This document shows, in pieces, positions 16,106 through 24,781 of a DNA stretch of 64,000 nt. A model generated the notes under the pieces. That model was not told where the DNA came from, did no database searches, and saw only the letters and a list, made by a program, of their open reading frames with translations. The translations under genes and the position numbers were made by a program. Source of the DNA: Peptococcaceae bacterium UBA5752 (GTDB taxonomy: Bacteria; Bacillota; Dehalobacteriia; UBA4068); assembly GCA_002419055.1 (NCBI GenBank), contig DIFI01000020.1, positions 15,692 through 79,691 of the forward strand, read 5' to 3'. The stretch's first letter is position 1; each line of letters starts with the position of its first letter.

Positions 16106-17188
16106 ATGAGTGAACAAAGATTAGCACGATTATGGCAATATCTGAATAATGATTACCTCCAGGCATTGTTGGTCAACAACGATAGCAACGTTCGCTACTT
16201 GAGCGGATATCGCGGCGGTGAGGCATGCTTGCTGGTTGATAGACATCAGCTAAAGTTATTGATAACCGATTCCCGCTATACAGAACAGGCAAAACGGGAA
16301 GCACCGGGTTTTACTGTTATTTGCTGTGGCGGCTCTCAGATGCCCTTTTCGCAAATACTGCGGCAGCAATGCGAAAAATATTCTATAAAGCAGCTCGGTT
16401 TTGAAGATGAGCAATGGAGCGTTGCGGCTTTTGCAAAGCTGCAAGCGGAAATCAAGGAGCTGCAGTGGCAGCGGCTCGGCAATGTGATTATACAAGTGCG
16501 TGCTCAAAAAGACGAGCAGGAGATCGCATCGCTTAAGCAAGCTGCAAGTGCCACTGATCGGGTTTTTGCAGCAATTATCGAGAAGATTAAGCCGGGTCTG
16601 CGCGAATCGGATATTGCTAAAGAGCTGGCTTATGCAATTGCCGATCAAGGCTGTGAAAGCAGTTTCCCGATTATAGTCGCATCGGGTATCAACGGCGCTC
16701 TACCACATGCTCAACCGCATGCTGATAAACAGGTGCAAAAGGGAGATTTGATTACTCTTGATTTTGGCTGCGCTTATAATGGTTATCGAGCTGATATTAC
16801 TCGAACTGTGATGTTGGGGCTCCCTACGCCTAAACAGCAGCAAATTTATGATACAGTCTTAGAGGCGCACCATTTGGCAGCAACTGGTTTGCGCTCCGGC
16901 GTAGTGGCTTGTGAAATTGATGCTCTGGCACGTGATTATATCACAAATGCCGGCTGGGGAGAGAATTTCGGCCATGGATTGGGACACGGTATCGGTCTTG
17001 ATGTTCATGAATTGCCGCTGCTCAATCGTTCATCGCAACAGATTTTAGCCCCAAACATGGTCGTGACCGTAGAACCGGGAATATATATACCCGGCTGGGG
17101 AGGAATAAGGATCGAAAACGATTATTTACTAACCGTAAACGATTGCCAACGTTTGCTCGATTCCCCTCAAGAGTTAATTAGCCTTTAA
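16106..17188 (+). CDS. M24 family Xaa-Pro aminopeptidase/dipeptidase
   Basis: A 360-residue metallopeptidase. ATG 16106 lies one base after the preceding stop, and the product begins MSEQRLARLWQYL; longer upstream reading is out of context. There is an N-terminal creatinase-like domain, then the pita-bread catalytic domain. The five metal ligands are visible: Asp in TLDFGCAYNG, Asp in YRADITRT, His in GHGLGHGIG, Glu in VEPGIY and Glu in IRIENDY. It removes N-terminal residues before proline. In many Firmicutes efp follows this gene; here a terminator follows and efp is missing. The ribosome site is poor, suggesting coupling to the upstream gene. Confidence 0.92.
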   Translation: MSEQRLARLWQYLNNDYLQALLVNNDSNVRYLSGYRGGEACLLVDRHQLKLLITDSRYTEQAKREAPGFTVICCGGSQMPFSQILRQQCEKYSIKQLGFEDEQWSVAAFAKLQAEIKELQWQRLGNVIIQVRAQKDEQEIASLKQAASATDRVFAAIIEKIKPGLRESDIAKELAYAIADQGCESSFPIIVASGINGALPHAQPHADKQVQKGDLITLDFGCAYNGYRADITRTVMLGLPTPKQQQIYDTVLEAHHLAATGLRSGVVACEIDALARDYITNAGWGENFGHGLGHGIGLDVHELPLLNRSSQQILAPNMVVTVEPGIYIPGWGGIRIENDYLLTVNDCQRLLDSPQELISL

Positions 17189-17205
17189 TATTTAGCAATT
17201 TTCTT

Positions 17206-17236
17206 GTCCCGCCTAAGTATTGGCGGGGCTTTTTTA
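17206..17236 (+). terminator. Terminator after the M24 peptidase gene
   Basis: GTCCCGCC pairs with GGCGGGGC (8 bp, one G-U) around TAAGTATT, followed by TTTTTTT. Confidence 0.9.
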
Positions 17237-17292
17237 TGTCTGCGTCATAATAATCCGTGCCGGAAAATAAATTATAGCGGAGGTGAGGCGGT

Positions 17293-17574
17293 TTGAAAAA
17301 CAATGTTCGGAAAAGTATCGCCGGTGCTCTGCAATTGCCGTCCGAGGTTGTGCTTGATCAAGTGCGTATAATCTTGACCGGTCAAAATAGTATGCTGGCC
17401 GAAAATCATAAGGGGATTATCGAATATGGCAGAAGTAAAATTGTTTTTCGTATTAACAGCGGATTTGTTGAGGTTTTGGGTGAAGGATTGACTATTTCTT
17501 CTCTGCAAAGCGAGGAATTATCAATTTCGGGAGAAATTATCGCGGTTTGTTTTGTCGGGGAGGATGGTCGATGA
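17293..17574 (+). CDS. yqfC: Sporulation protein YqfC
   Basis: A 93-residue protein of the YqfC/YabP-like family. It begins at TTG 17293, preceded by AGCGGAGGTGAGG. The sequence has the family pattern: an ALQLPSEVVLDQVRI segment, the central HKGIIEYGRSKIVF core and an ISGEIIAV C-terminus. In Bacillus the gene is transcribed by sigma-E in the mother cell, and its exact role is unclear. Its stop overlaps the yqfD start by four bases (ATGA), and yqfC-yqfD-phoH is the classical order. Its presence in a probably non-sporing lineage is notable. Confidence 0.85.
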   Translation: MKNNVRKSIAGALQLPSEVVLDQVRIILTGQNSMLAENHKGIIEYGRSKIVFRINSGFVEVLGEGLTISSLQSEELSISGEIIAVCFVGEDGR

Positions 17575-18809
17575 ACAGAATATTGACGCGTTTTGTGAGC
17601 GGTAGTTTAAGAATAGAGATTCGCGGCGAGTATGCGGAAAAGTTCCTCAATTTATCATTGACGCAGGGAATCAGCTTGAGTAATATTGTCCGTTATGATG
17701 AACGACGGATTTCTGCCGATATAATTTTGGCAGATATTTATCGTTTGCGGCCGATTGCCCGTGCCAGCCATTGCCGTTTTATCATTAAGCGGCGACAGGG
17801 GTTACCGTTTATACTAGCGCGTTATCGTCGCCGCAAATTATTGCTGATAGGTGCTGTAGTGTTTTGTATTGCTCTTTATTTAGCGTCTTCGTTGGTTTTG
17901 TCTCTGACGGTAACCAGCCCTTATAGCTTAAGCCAGACAGAAAAAGCGCGGATTGTCGCTTTGGCACGTGAAGCGGGAGTTGTTGAAGGTAAGCTGCAGT
18001 TTACCATGGATTTGGAGGCTGCGCAGGAACATATTAGCGAAGAACTGCCGCAATTGAGCTTTGTCGAGGTTACTATTATAGGCAATAATGTATTGATCAA
18101 TGTTGTCAAACGGGTTGATGTTAGTGAAGATGATCAGATAGTAGCCTGCGGTGATATTGTGGCGACTAAAGATGGAGTAATTGAACAAATACTGGTACGC
18201 AAAGGTACAGAATGCGTAAAAGCCGGAGATACAGTGACAGCCGGCACTGTATTGGTGCGCGGATACAATCAAGGCGGCTTGGTTGCCGCCTCGGCTATCG
18301 TCAGCGCACGTGTTTGGTATAGTGGTTATGGCGAGTGCGCTCTTGATAAAACAGAGGTTAAAAATACCGGGAAACAATACATGACGGTCGAATTGTCTTG
18401 GCAAACACAAATAAAAGCGCTTGTTTGGGGGGATAATACTCCACAATATCAGTATTATTATCAGCATCAAAAGAGCGTACCACTGGTCATTTGGAGGAAT
18501 ATTCGCCTGCCCGTAGAATTAGTTATTACCTATTACCATGAACAACAACAAGACATTTTTAGTTATACACCTGAGCAAGCGTGGCAACAGGCAGCAGAGG
18601 CAGCGGAAAAAAATGCCAAAATTGCCTTAGCAGATGATGCTCGGATTGTTGCAAGCAATTTAAAAGAGATAGAAGCTGGCGACAGAATCAAGCGGGCGCG
18701 GTTTACAATAGAAACGATTGAAGATATCGGAGACTTTAGCGAGGCGGATCAGCAAACGCAACAACAATACCTATCTTTGCTTAATAAAGAAAATAATAGC
18801 ATTGATTAA
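17571..18809 (+). CDS. yqfD: Sporulation protein YqfD
   Basis: A 412-residue protein. ATG 17571 overlaps the yqfC stop (ATGA) and is preceded by GGGGAGGATGG, so the upstream in-frame residues are not used. The N-terminus (RFVSGSLRIEIRGEYAEKFLNL) is typical of YqfD. One membrane helix lies at about residues 85-107. The large C-terminal part carries the conserved VAxxxGxIxxIxVxxGxxxVxxGxxVxxGxxLV pattern of this family. In spore-formers it is a sigma-E-dependent mother-cell membrane protein required for spore formation. Here its role is uncertain. No frameshift or internal stop is seen. Confidence 0.87.
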   Translation: MNRILTRFVSGSLRIEIRGEYAEKFLNLSLTQGISLSNIVRYDERRISADIILADIYRLRPIARASHCRFIIKRRQGLPFILARYRRRKLLLIGAVVFCIALYLASSLVLSLTVTSPYSLSQTEKARIVALAREAGVVEGKLQFTMDLEAAQEHISEELPQLSFVEVTIIGNNVLINVVKRVDVSEDDQIVACGDIVATKDGVIEQILVRKGTECVKAGDTVTAGTVLVRGYNQGGLVAASAIVSARVWYSGYGECALDKTEVKNTGKQYMTVELSWQTQIKALVWGDNTPQYQYYYQHQKSVPLVIWRNIRLPVELVITYYHEQQQDIFSYTPEQAWQQAAEAAEKNAKIALADDARIVASNLKEIEAGDRIKRARFTIETIEDIGDFSEADQQTQQQYLSLLNKENNSID

Positions 18810-18827
18810 ATGAGGGGAGGTCCGGTT

Positions 18828-19796
18828 TTGCCGGATAAATTAGGCGTAACATCGGAATCGATCATCAAATTCGATTCCATAGCCGAAGCTGCTAATGTGC
18901 TTGGCTATCAGGACAAGCATTTAAAGCTGCTTGAACACCAGCTGACTGCTTCTTTAGCAGTGTGCGGTGATCAACTGATTATCAGCGGCAATCCACAGGA
19001 GGTAGCCGATGCTTATATTGTGATTTCCCAGCTAAAAAAGCAAGCAGCCAAGGGCATTGATATATCGGCAATGACTGTCAATTATGCGCTCGCATCCAAA
19101 GAACAAATGGATGAGACACTTGCTGATAAATTGACGGAGACGATCTATGTGACGCCGCGCGGTAAACAGATAAAAGCCAAAACAGTTGGTCAATATAATT
19201 ATTTACAAGCTATAGAAAACAATGATCTGGTATTTAGTATCGGTCCCGCCGGTACAGGCAAGACGTTTCTTGCGGTAGTCAAGGCAATTGCAGCGCTCAA
19301 AAAACGCAGAGTTGCCAAGATAGTGCTAGCGCGTCCCGCAGTTGAGGCCGGTGAGAAGCTTGGTTTTTTGCCCGGTGATTTGCAGGACAAAGTTAATCCT
19401 TATCTGAGGCCGGTTTATGATGCCTTAGATGATATCCTCGGTGTTGAGGTGGCACGCAAATATATGGAACACAACACTATTGAAGTGGTGCCGCTTGCTT
19501 ATATGCGGGGACGGACTCTCGATGATGCATTTATAATTCTTGACGAGGCGCAAAATACCACACCTCAGCAAATGAAGATGTTTCTAACCAGATTGGGCGC
19601 CGGTTCCAAAGCGGTTATCACCGGCGATATTACGCAAATAGATTTGCCGCCGGGACAAAGCTGCGGTTTGATCGAAGCGGAGCGGCGGCTTAAAGATATT
19701 GATGAGATAGTTTTCTGTTATTTAACCCGTATTGATGTGTTACGGCATCCATTAGTGCAGAAAATAATTGACGCTTACGATCGTAAATGGGTATAG
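18828..19796 (+). CDS. phoH: PhoH family ATPase (YbeZ-like)
   Basis: A 322-residue P-loop ATPase. TTG 18828 is chosen because AGGGGAGGTCC at 18813-18823 lies at good spacing; an ATG at 18810 follows the yqfD stop with no ribosome site. An N-terminal KH-like part is followed by Walker A (GPAGTGKTFLA), Walker B (IILDEAQNTT) and the TRLGAGSKAVITGD motif. PhoH/YbeZ works with the endonuclease YbeY in rRNA maturation and RNA decay, and ybeY lies two genes downstream. Translation is probably coupled to yqfD. Confidence 0.93.
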   Translation: MPDKLGVTSESIIKFDSIAEAANVLGYQDKHLKLLEHQLTASLAVCGDQLIISGNPQEVADAYIVISQLKKQAAKGIDISAMTVNYALASKEQMDETLADKLTETIYVTPRGKQIKAKTVGQYNYLQAIENNDLVFSIGPAGTGKTFLAVVKAIAALKKRRVAKIVLARPAVEAGEKLGFLPGDLQDKVNPYLRPVYDALDDILGVEVARKYMEHNTIEVVPLAYMRGRTLDDAFIILDEAQNTTPQQMKMFLTRLGAGSKAVITGDITQIDLPPGQSCGLIEAERRLKDIDEIVFCYLTRIDVLRHPLVQKIIDAYDRKWV

Positions 19797-19814
19797 GGGT
19801 CAAGGAGGATTATA

Positions 19815-22058
19815 ATGGCTGAAAAAGCCCAAAGAAAAATTAAACAACTACTTGATAAAGGTAGTATTCTTTGGTGGCAACGGGGCATTACCATTTTTTG
19901 TATTATTGTGGCAACGCTGATTTTATCGTTTAATTTACTGCCGTTGCAAGTATCACTGAAGGCCGGCGATATTGCTGCCGAAGATGTCTATTACGAAGGT
20001 ACTACCACTACTTATGTCAGTACATTGCTAACCCAGGCGGCAAAAAATAAAGCGGCTGATGAAGTCGGTCAGATATTGAAATTGGACAATACGGTCTTAA
20101 GCAAGGTAATGTCAGATATAGATGAGAACTTTGCTGCTATTATTCAAGCAGCAAACGACGAAACCTTAAATGATGGGGCCCGTCTCTATGTGTTACGAGA
20201 ATCGCTTCCCGGCACTTATAGCGATGAGATGTTACGTTATATTTTATCGTACGACCAGACAAATCTAAAAATGCTGCAGGCAAGCTTTAATACCATCGTT
20301 GCTGCCGCTTATAAGGGCGGTTTAAGCGGCGAGGATATACCTGCCGCCAAAGAAGAAATCGCCGCAGCTATTGATAATCTTAATTACGGTGATAATTGCA
20401 GAAAATTTTTACTTTATTATAATGATGGCATGGAGTGGCCGCCCAGCAAAATATATGATGCGGTAGCAACCGCTAATGCTGTTGAAAAGGCCATGAATAA
20501 GGTTACTTCGGTACAGGTTACTGTTCAGTCAGGTGAGAAGATTATCAGCAAGGGGTCAAATGTTACTGCCGAGCAGGTAGAATCATTAGAAATGCTGGGC
20601 ATGAAGAAAGAATCACTGCGCATATTGTCATATATAGGTTTGTTTTTAATTGTAGCAATTTGTTTTGTACTGCTGCATATGTATATGCGTTATTATCAAA
20701 AGCGCGATTATGAAAACCGCTCATCATTGCTATTGATGGCAGTTGTTGTATTGCTGGTATTGCTGCTGTGTAAGCTTCTATCATTACCTGATCTATCGGA
20801 TAATTCGGAAATAGCCAAGCAAATAGGTTATTTACTGCCGGTGCCAGCAGCAGCTATTTTGTTATCAGTGTTATTGCGCAGGGGAATTGCCATTTTCTCT
20901 ACAATTATTCTCAGCATATTGGTGGGGATTATCTGCGGTGGTGATTTATCTTTTGCTATTGTTGCTATCGGCGGTAGTCTTGCCGGCATTCTTTCAACTC
21001 ACAATCTCAATCAGCGTAGCCAGTTCGTCAGTTCCAGTTTTTACATTATGGCAGCTAATATTATATTGATTGCATCTTGGGGTTTTTTGTGGAGCCAGAG
21101 CTCAGAAGCAATACTATCCGGTATGGTAATCGGAGCTATCAACGGTTTTCTTTCGACTATTTTAGTTATGGGTACCTTGCCTTATTTGGAAAGTGTATTT
21201 GGTGTTACCACAGTTGTTAAGTTGCTGGAATTATCCAATTCGAACCAACCATTATTGAAGCGGCTGATGATAGAAGCGCCCGGTACTTATAATCACAGTA
21301 TTCTTGTCGGCAATCTTGCCGAAGCTGCCGCTGATGAAGTTGGCGCTGATCCGTTGCTGGTACGAGTGGCTTCATATTATCATGATATCGGTAAGCTCAA
21401 ACGTCCCTATTTCTTTATCGAAAATCAAAGTTCATCCGATAATCCTCATGATAATTTGCAAGTATCCTTAAGCGCCTTGATATTGACTTCTCATGTCAAA
21501 GACGGTATTGATCTGCTTAAAGAAAATAAATTTCCGAAAGAGATTATAGATATAGTAGAGCAGCATCATGGGACAAGTTTAATATCATATTTTTATCAGA
21601 AGGCATTAGAAAATGCCGATGATCCAGTCAGCATTCATAAAGATGATTTTCGTTATACAGGGCGTAAGCCGCAAACCAAGGAGGCGGCATTGGTATTGCT
21701 TGCCGATGTGGTACAAGCCGCCGTTCAATCTTTGATTGGTGACGAAAGAAGCAAAATCGAAGCCAAGGTGCGAGAAGTAATCAAGAATAAGGTTGATGAT
21801 GATCAGTTACACGAATGCCCTTTAACATTTAAGGACCTTGATATTATTGCCAATGCCTTTCTAATGGTTTTAAGCGGATTTAATCATCAACGGATTGTTT
21901 ATCCCGAAGATGTGGCAAAAGAAGTAGGAGCTGTGATAGATGAGGATATACTTACGGATAACCAACAAATTTCCGGCGATAGCGGTCAGCAAGGAAATGA
22001 GGAGCCTTTGGCGGATGCTGGCCAAGTTGACGGTCAGCCAGGCAGCGCCGGAGATTGA
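19815..22058 (+). CDS. pgpH: Cyclic-di-AMP phosphodiesterase PgpH (7TMR-HD family, YqfF)
   Basis: A 747-residue membrane protein. A first membrane helix lies at residues 25-47, then an extracellular 7TMR-HDED domain (to about 275), seven membrane helices (about 275-470) and a cytoplasmic HD domain with HSILVGNLAEAAA and the catalytic YYHDIGKL. A second conserved part includes EAALVLLADVVQAAV. The family cleaves c-di-AMP to pApA and controls osmotic and cell-wall homeostasis. The last 40 residues are Gly/Gln/Asp-rich and probably disordered, and their DNA doubles as the start of ybeY in another frame. AAGGAGGATTATA precedes ATG 19815. Confidence 0.93.
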   Translation: MAEKAQRKIKQLLDKGSILWWQRGITIFCIIVATLILSFNLLPLQVSLKAGDIAAEDVYYEGTTTTYVSTLLTQAAKNKAADEVGQILKLDNTVLSKVMSDIDENFAAIIQAANDETLNDGARLYVLRESLPGTYSDEMLRYILSYDQTNLKMLQASFNTIVAAAYKGGLSGEDIPAAKEEIAAAIDNLNYGDNCRKFLLYYNDGMEWPPSKIYDAVATANAVEKAMNKVTSVQVTVQSGEKIISKGSNVTAEQVESLEMLGMKKESLRILSYIGLFLIVAICFVLLHMYMRYYQKRDYENRSSLLLMAVVVLLVLLLCKLLSLPDLSDNSEIAKQIGYLLPVPAAAILLSVLLRRGIAIFSTIILSILVGIICGGDLSFAIVAIGGSLAGILSTHNLNQRSQFVSSSFYIMAANIILIASWGFLWSQSSEAILSGMVIGAINGFLSTILVMGTLPYLESVFGVTTVVKLLELSNSNQPLLKRLMIEAPGTYNHSILVGNLAEAAADEVGADPLLVRVASYYHDIGKLKRPYFFIENQSSSDNPHDNLQVSLSALILTSHVKDGIDLLKENKFPKEIIDIVEQHHGTSLISYFYQKALENADDPVSIHKDDFRYTGRKPQTKEAALVLLADVVQAAVQSLIGDERSKIEAKVREVIKNKVDDDQLHECPLTFKDLDIIANAFLMVLSGFNHQRIVYPEDVAKEVGAVIDEDILTDNQQISGDSGQQGNEEPLADAGQVDGQPGSAGD

Positions 22059-22413
22059 TCAGAATTTGGAAATCAGTTTAATGATTACCGATAATGAAAC
22101 AATCAAAGAATTAAACGCGACTTACCGCAATAAAGATATGATTACGGATGTGTTATCTTTTCCCCAGGGCGATGGGAATTTTGTACTGCCCGGAGAACCG
22201 TTGTTGCTAGGTGATATTGTGGTTTGTTGGCCGCGCGCTTGTGAGCAAGCAGAGCAATATGGACACAATATTGAGCGCGAAGCAGGTTTTCTCTTTGTGC
22301 ATGGACTGCTGCATCTACTTGGTTACGATCATATTGTCGCTGAGCAAGAGGAACAAATGCGGTCACTGCAACGTCAGATTATTGAGTCAGCCGGGTTGGC
22401 TATAGCGGAATAG
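21940..22413 (+). CDS. ybeY: Endoribonuclease YbeY
   Basis: A 157-residue zinc-dependent RNase for 16S rRNA 3' maturation and ribosome quality control. The zinc motif HGLLHLLGYDH and the upstream core ITDVLSFPQGDG are present. ATG 21940 gives the normal length and the expected N-terminal strand and helix before the EISLMITD strand. A start after the pgpH stop would delete these. This means a 119-base overlap with pgpH, longer than usual. A weak AGGAG lies 12 bases upstream. It works with PhoH and Era, both encoded nearby. Confidence 0.9.
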   Translation: MRIYLRITNKFPAIAVSKEMRSLWRMLAKLTVSQAAPEIDQNLEISLMITDNETIKELNATYRNKDMITDVLSFPQGDGNFVLPGEPLLLGDIVVCWPRACEQAEQYGHNIEREAGFLFVHGLLHLLGYDHIVAEQEEQMRSLQRQIIESAGLAIAE

Positions 22414-22441
22414 TATACGTAAAAAAATCAAGGGAGATCGT

Positions 22442-22801
22442 ATGAATAACAAGCTGCTGCGTTCTTTCTATTATGCTTGCCAAGGCATTAAGCATGCATT
22501 TGTCAGTGAACGCAATATGAAAATTCACGGGATAGTGATGGTATTCGTTATTGCTGCTGCTTTTTTCTTTAATATCAGCCGCATTGAGTTTTTGATAGTT
22601 CTCTTAACCATTGCGATGGTAATTGGTTTAGAAATGACTAATACGGCGATTGAGTCATTAGTAAATTCAATCATTAATGAATATTGTCCCTGGGCGGCAG
22701 TAGCCAAAAATGTGGCTGCGGGCGCAGTATTATTTTCCGCAGCGGTTGCAATAATTATCGGCTTGGTTATTTTTGTACCGTACATTGTTCAGTATTGGTA
22801 A
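22442..22801 (+). CDS. dgkA: Diacylglycerol/undecaprenol kinase, DgkA family
   Basis: A 119-residue membrane kinase with three helices. In Gram-positives this family phosphorylates undecaprenol (or diacylglycerol) to recycle the lipid carrier. The conserved EMTNTAIE motif (Glu64, Asn67, Glu71) and Glu23 in SERNMKIH align at exact E. coli spacing. The motif AKDxAAGAV reads AKNVAAGAV, so Asn90 replaces the Asp equivalent to E. coli Asp95. GGGAGATCGT precedes ATG 22442. It sits between ybeY and a DUF3048 gene; in Bacillus dgkA lies in the same ybeY-era neighbourhood. Confidence 0.92.
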   Translation: MNNKLLRSFYYACQGIKHAFVSERNMKIHGIVMVFVIAAAFFFNISRIEFLIVLLTIAMVIGLEMTNTAIESLVNSIINEYCPWAAVAKNVAAGAVLFSAAVAIIIGLVIFVPYIVQYW

Positions 22802-22813
22802 TGGAGGACGAAT

Positions 22814-23821
22814 ATGAAAAAAATTATCGTAGTCATGCTAATTATGACAACTCTGTTCGTTACATCATGTTCCAAGAGTACTAAAGAAGAGACACAGCAG
22901 GCAGAACCGATTTATAATCCGCTTACTTATGAGCAGGTTAGCGATCAGCACGACTTAGAGAGGCGAGTATTTATTGTCAGCCTTGATAATTCGCCCGCTG
23001 CGCGGCCACAGAGCGGTTTGAGCGACGCCGATATAATGTATGAAGTTCCGGCGGAGGGCGGTATCAGCCGCTATTTGGCATTGTTTTATGTCGGTTCTGC
23101 CGATACTATCGGGCCGGTGCGCAGCGCCAGACCTTATATGGTAGATATTACACGAGAGTGGGATGGCGTTTTTGTTCACTGCGGGTGGAGCGAAGATGCC
23201 AAGGCCTATCTTAACCGGGGATATGTTGATTTCATCAATGAGTTTGGTTACGGAAGTTCGTTTTGGCGCGATAAAAGCCGCAAGGCACCTCACAATCTCT
23301 ATACTTCAACTGAAAACCTTTATGCCATAGTGGAGGAAGAAGGTTGGGATAGCGTAAATCTGGTACGGGAGTTTTCCTTTTATTCGTCCGACGACCTGTT
23401 AGTAGGTGATAAAGCGGACCTGATAGATATTGATTATCCCGTTGCGAATAATAGATATAAATATGATCAGAAAAGCGGGCTCTATTTGCGATATATCAAC
23501 AGTGAAGCACAAATTGATCCCAATAATGATCAACAAATTGAAGTTGCCAACATTATTGTGCAAAAAGTTGCCTCAAAAGTTTTGGATAGCGCCGGACGCT
23601 TGAGCATTGATCTGACCGGCAGCGGTGAGGCGATGTTGTTTTCTAAAGGAACAGTACGCATTGGCTCCTGGAAACGTGCCGACTTGGATAGTCCGACTTA
23701 CTTCTGTGATTCCGCGGGTAACGAGTGGCAGCTTGCTCCCGGTAAGACTTGGATTCAGATTTGTGATCAGCGTGTGGATATTTCCTATCAGGATACAACA
23801 GCGACAACAGAGGAAGAGTAA
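22814..23821 (+). CDS. DUF3048 lipoprotein (YerB-like)
   Basis: A 335-residue exported protein. The signal peptide ends in a lipobox-like VTSC at Cys19, so it is probably anchored to the membrane by lipid. The DUF3048 signature is clear: RRVFIVSLDNSPAARPQSGL, DADIMYEVPAEGGISRYL and IGPVRSARPYMVDI, then SSFWRDKSRKAPHNLYTS. The C-terminal domain has the WKRAD and TWIQICD strands. The function of the family is not established; YerB of Bacillus has been linked to germination and spore coats. GGAGGACGA precedes ATG 22814. It lies in the ybeY-dgkA-era operon, 8 bases before era. Confidence 0.9.
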   Translation: MKKIIVVMLIMTTLFVTSCSKSTKEETQQAEPIYNPLTYEQVSDQHDLERRVFIVSLDNSPAARPQSGLSDADIMYEVPAEGGISRYLALFYVGSADTIGPVRSARPYMVDITREWDGVFVHCGWSEDAKAYLNRGYVDFINEFGYGSSFWRDKSRKAPHNLYTSTENLYAIVEEEGWDSVNLVREFSFYSSDDLLVGDKADLIDIDYPVANNRYKYDQKSGLYLRYINSEAQIDPNNDQQIEVANIIVQKVASKVLDSAGRLSIDLTGSGEAMLFSKGTVRIGSWKRADLDSPTYFCDSAGNEWQLAPGKTWIQICDQRVDISYQDTTATTEEE

Positions 23822-23829
23822 GGAGTAGC

Positions 23830-24726
23830 ATGGACAAAGAATACAAATCCGGGTTAGTTGCCATTATTGGTCGGCCTAACGCGGGCAAATCAACTTTGCT
23901 TAATCAATTAATGGGACAAAAACTGGCGATTACTTCCGATAAGCCGCAGACTACGCGGAACAGCATTCGCGGTATTTATACGACAGACGAAATGCAGGCA
24001 GTATTTATTGATACGCCCGGAGTACAAAAGCCTAAGGATGCACTTAATCAACGGATGATGCGCTCGGTTAAGGACTCGTTGGAAGGTAGCGATCTGCTGC
24101 TCTATTTGGTAGACGGTACATCGGAATTTGGCGGCGGAGAGGAATATATATTAAATATTTTATCAGCGCCAAAAACGCCGGTATTTTTAATAATAAATAA
24201 AATCGATTTATTAAAACCAGAACAATTATTGCCGTTGATTGCTTTTTATAGTCAAAAATTTAATTTTGCGGAAATTATACCGGTATCTGCTTTGACAGGT
24301 GACGGCAGCGAATTATTAAAAAAGGTAATATATCAATATTTACCGGTGGGTCCGCAGTATTACCCGCCTGATTTATTATCAGACCATACAGAAGAACATT
24401 TGTTTGGTGAGTTAATCCGTGAACAGATTTTGCGCAAAACCGAGGATGAGATACCGCATTCTGTAGCCGTGAAGGTAGAAAGAGTAGAAGAGCGCGCCAG
24501 CGGATGCCTTTATATAGCTGCCGTTATCTATGTAGAAAGAGCCAGCCAAAAGGGTATCATTATCGGCAAAGGCGGCGCCAAGCTCAAGAGCATTGCTACC
24601 GCGGCGCGGCAGGAAATAGAGCGGATCTTAGGCTGCGGTGTTTATTTGGAGCTATTGGTAAAACAAAAAAAGAATTGGCGTAATGATGAAAGGATTTTAC
24701 GCGATATTGATTGTGAAAACGAATAA
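23830..24726 (+). CDS. era: GTPase Era
   Basis: A 298-residue GTPase that binds the 3' end of 16S rRNA during 30S assembly. G motifs: GRPNAGKST (G1), TTRNSIRG (G2), DTPGVQKPKD (G3) and NKIDLL (G4). The C-terminal KH domain has IIIGKGGAKLKSI and the ending KKNWRNDERILRDI is standard. ATG 23830 follows AAGGAGTAGC. With ybeY, phoH and recO it forms the usual Firmicute cluster. Confidence 0.97.
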   Translation: MDKEYKSGLVAIIGRPNAGKSTLLNQLMGQKLAITSDKPQTTRNSIRGIYTTDEMQAVFIDTPGVQKPKDALNQRMMRSVKDSLEGSDLLLYLVDGTSEFGGGEEYILNILSAPKTPVFLIINKIDLLKPEQLLPLIAFYSQKFNFAEIIPVSALTGDGSELLKKVIYQYLPVGPQYYPPDLLSDHTEEHLFGELIREQILRKTEDEIPHSVAVKVERVEERASGCLYIAAVIYVERASQKGIIIGKGGAKLKSIATAARQEIERILGCGVYLELLVKQKKNWRNDERILRDIDCENE

Positions 24727-24781
24727 TTTTTTTTAAAGATGGATATATTGAACTTCTTGATCATGGAAAGGGTATTAGTAA

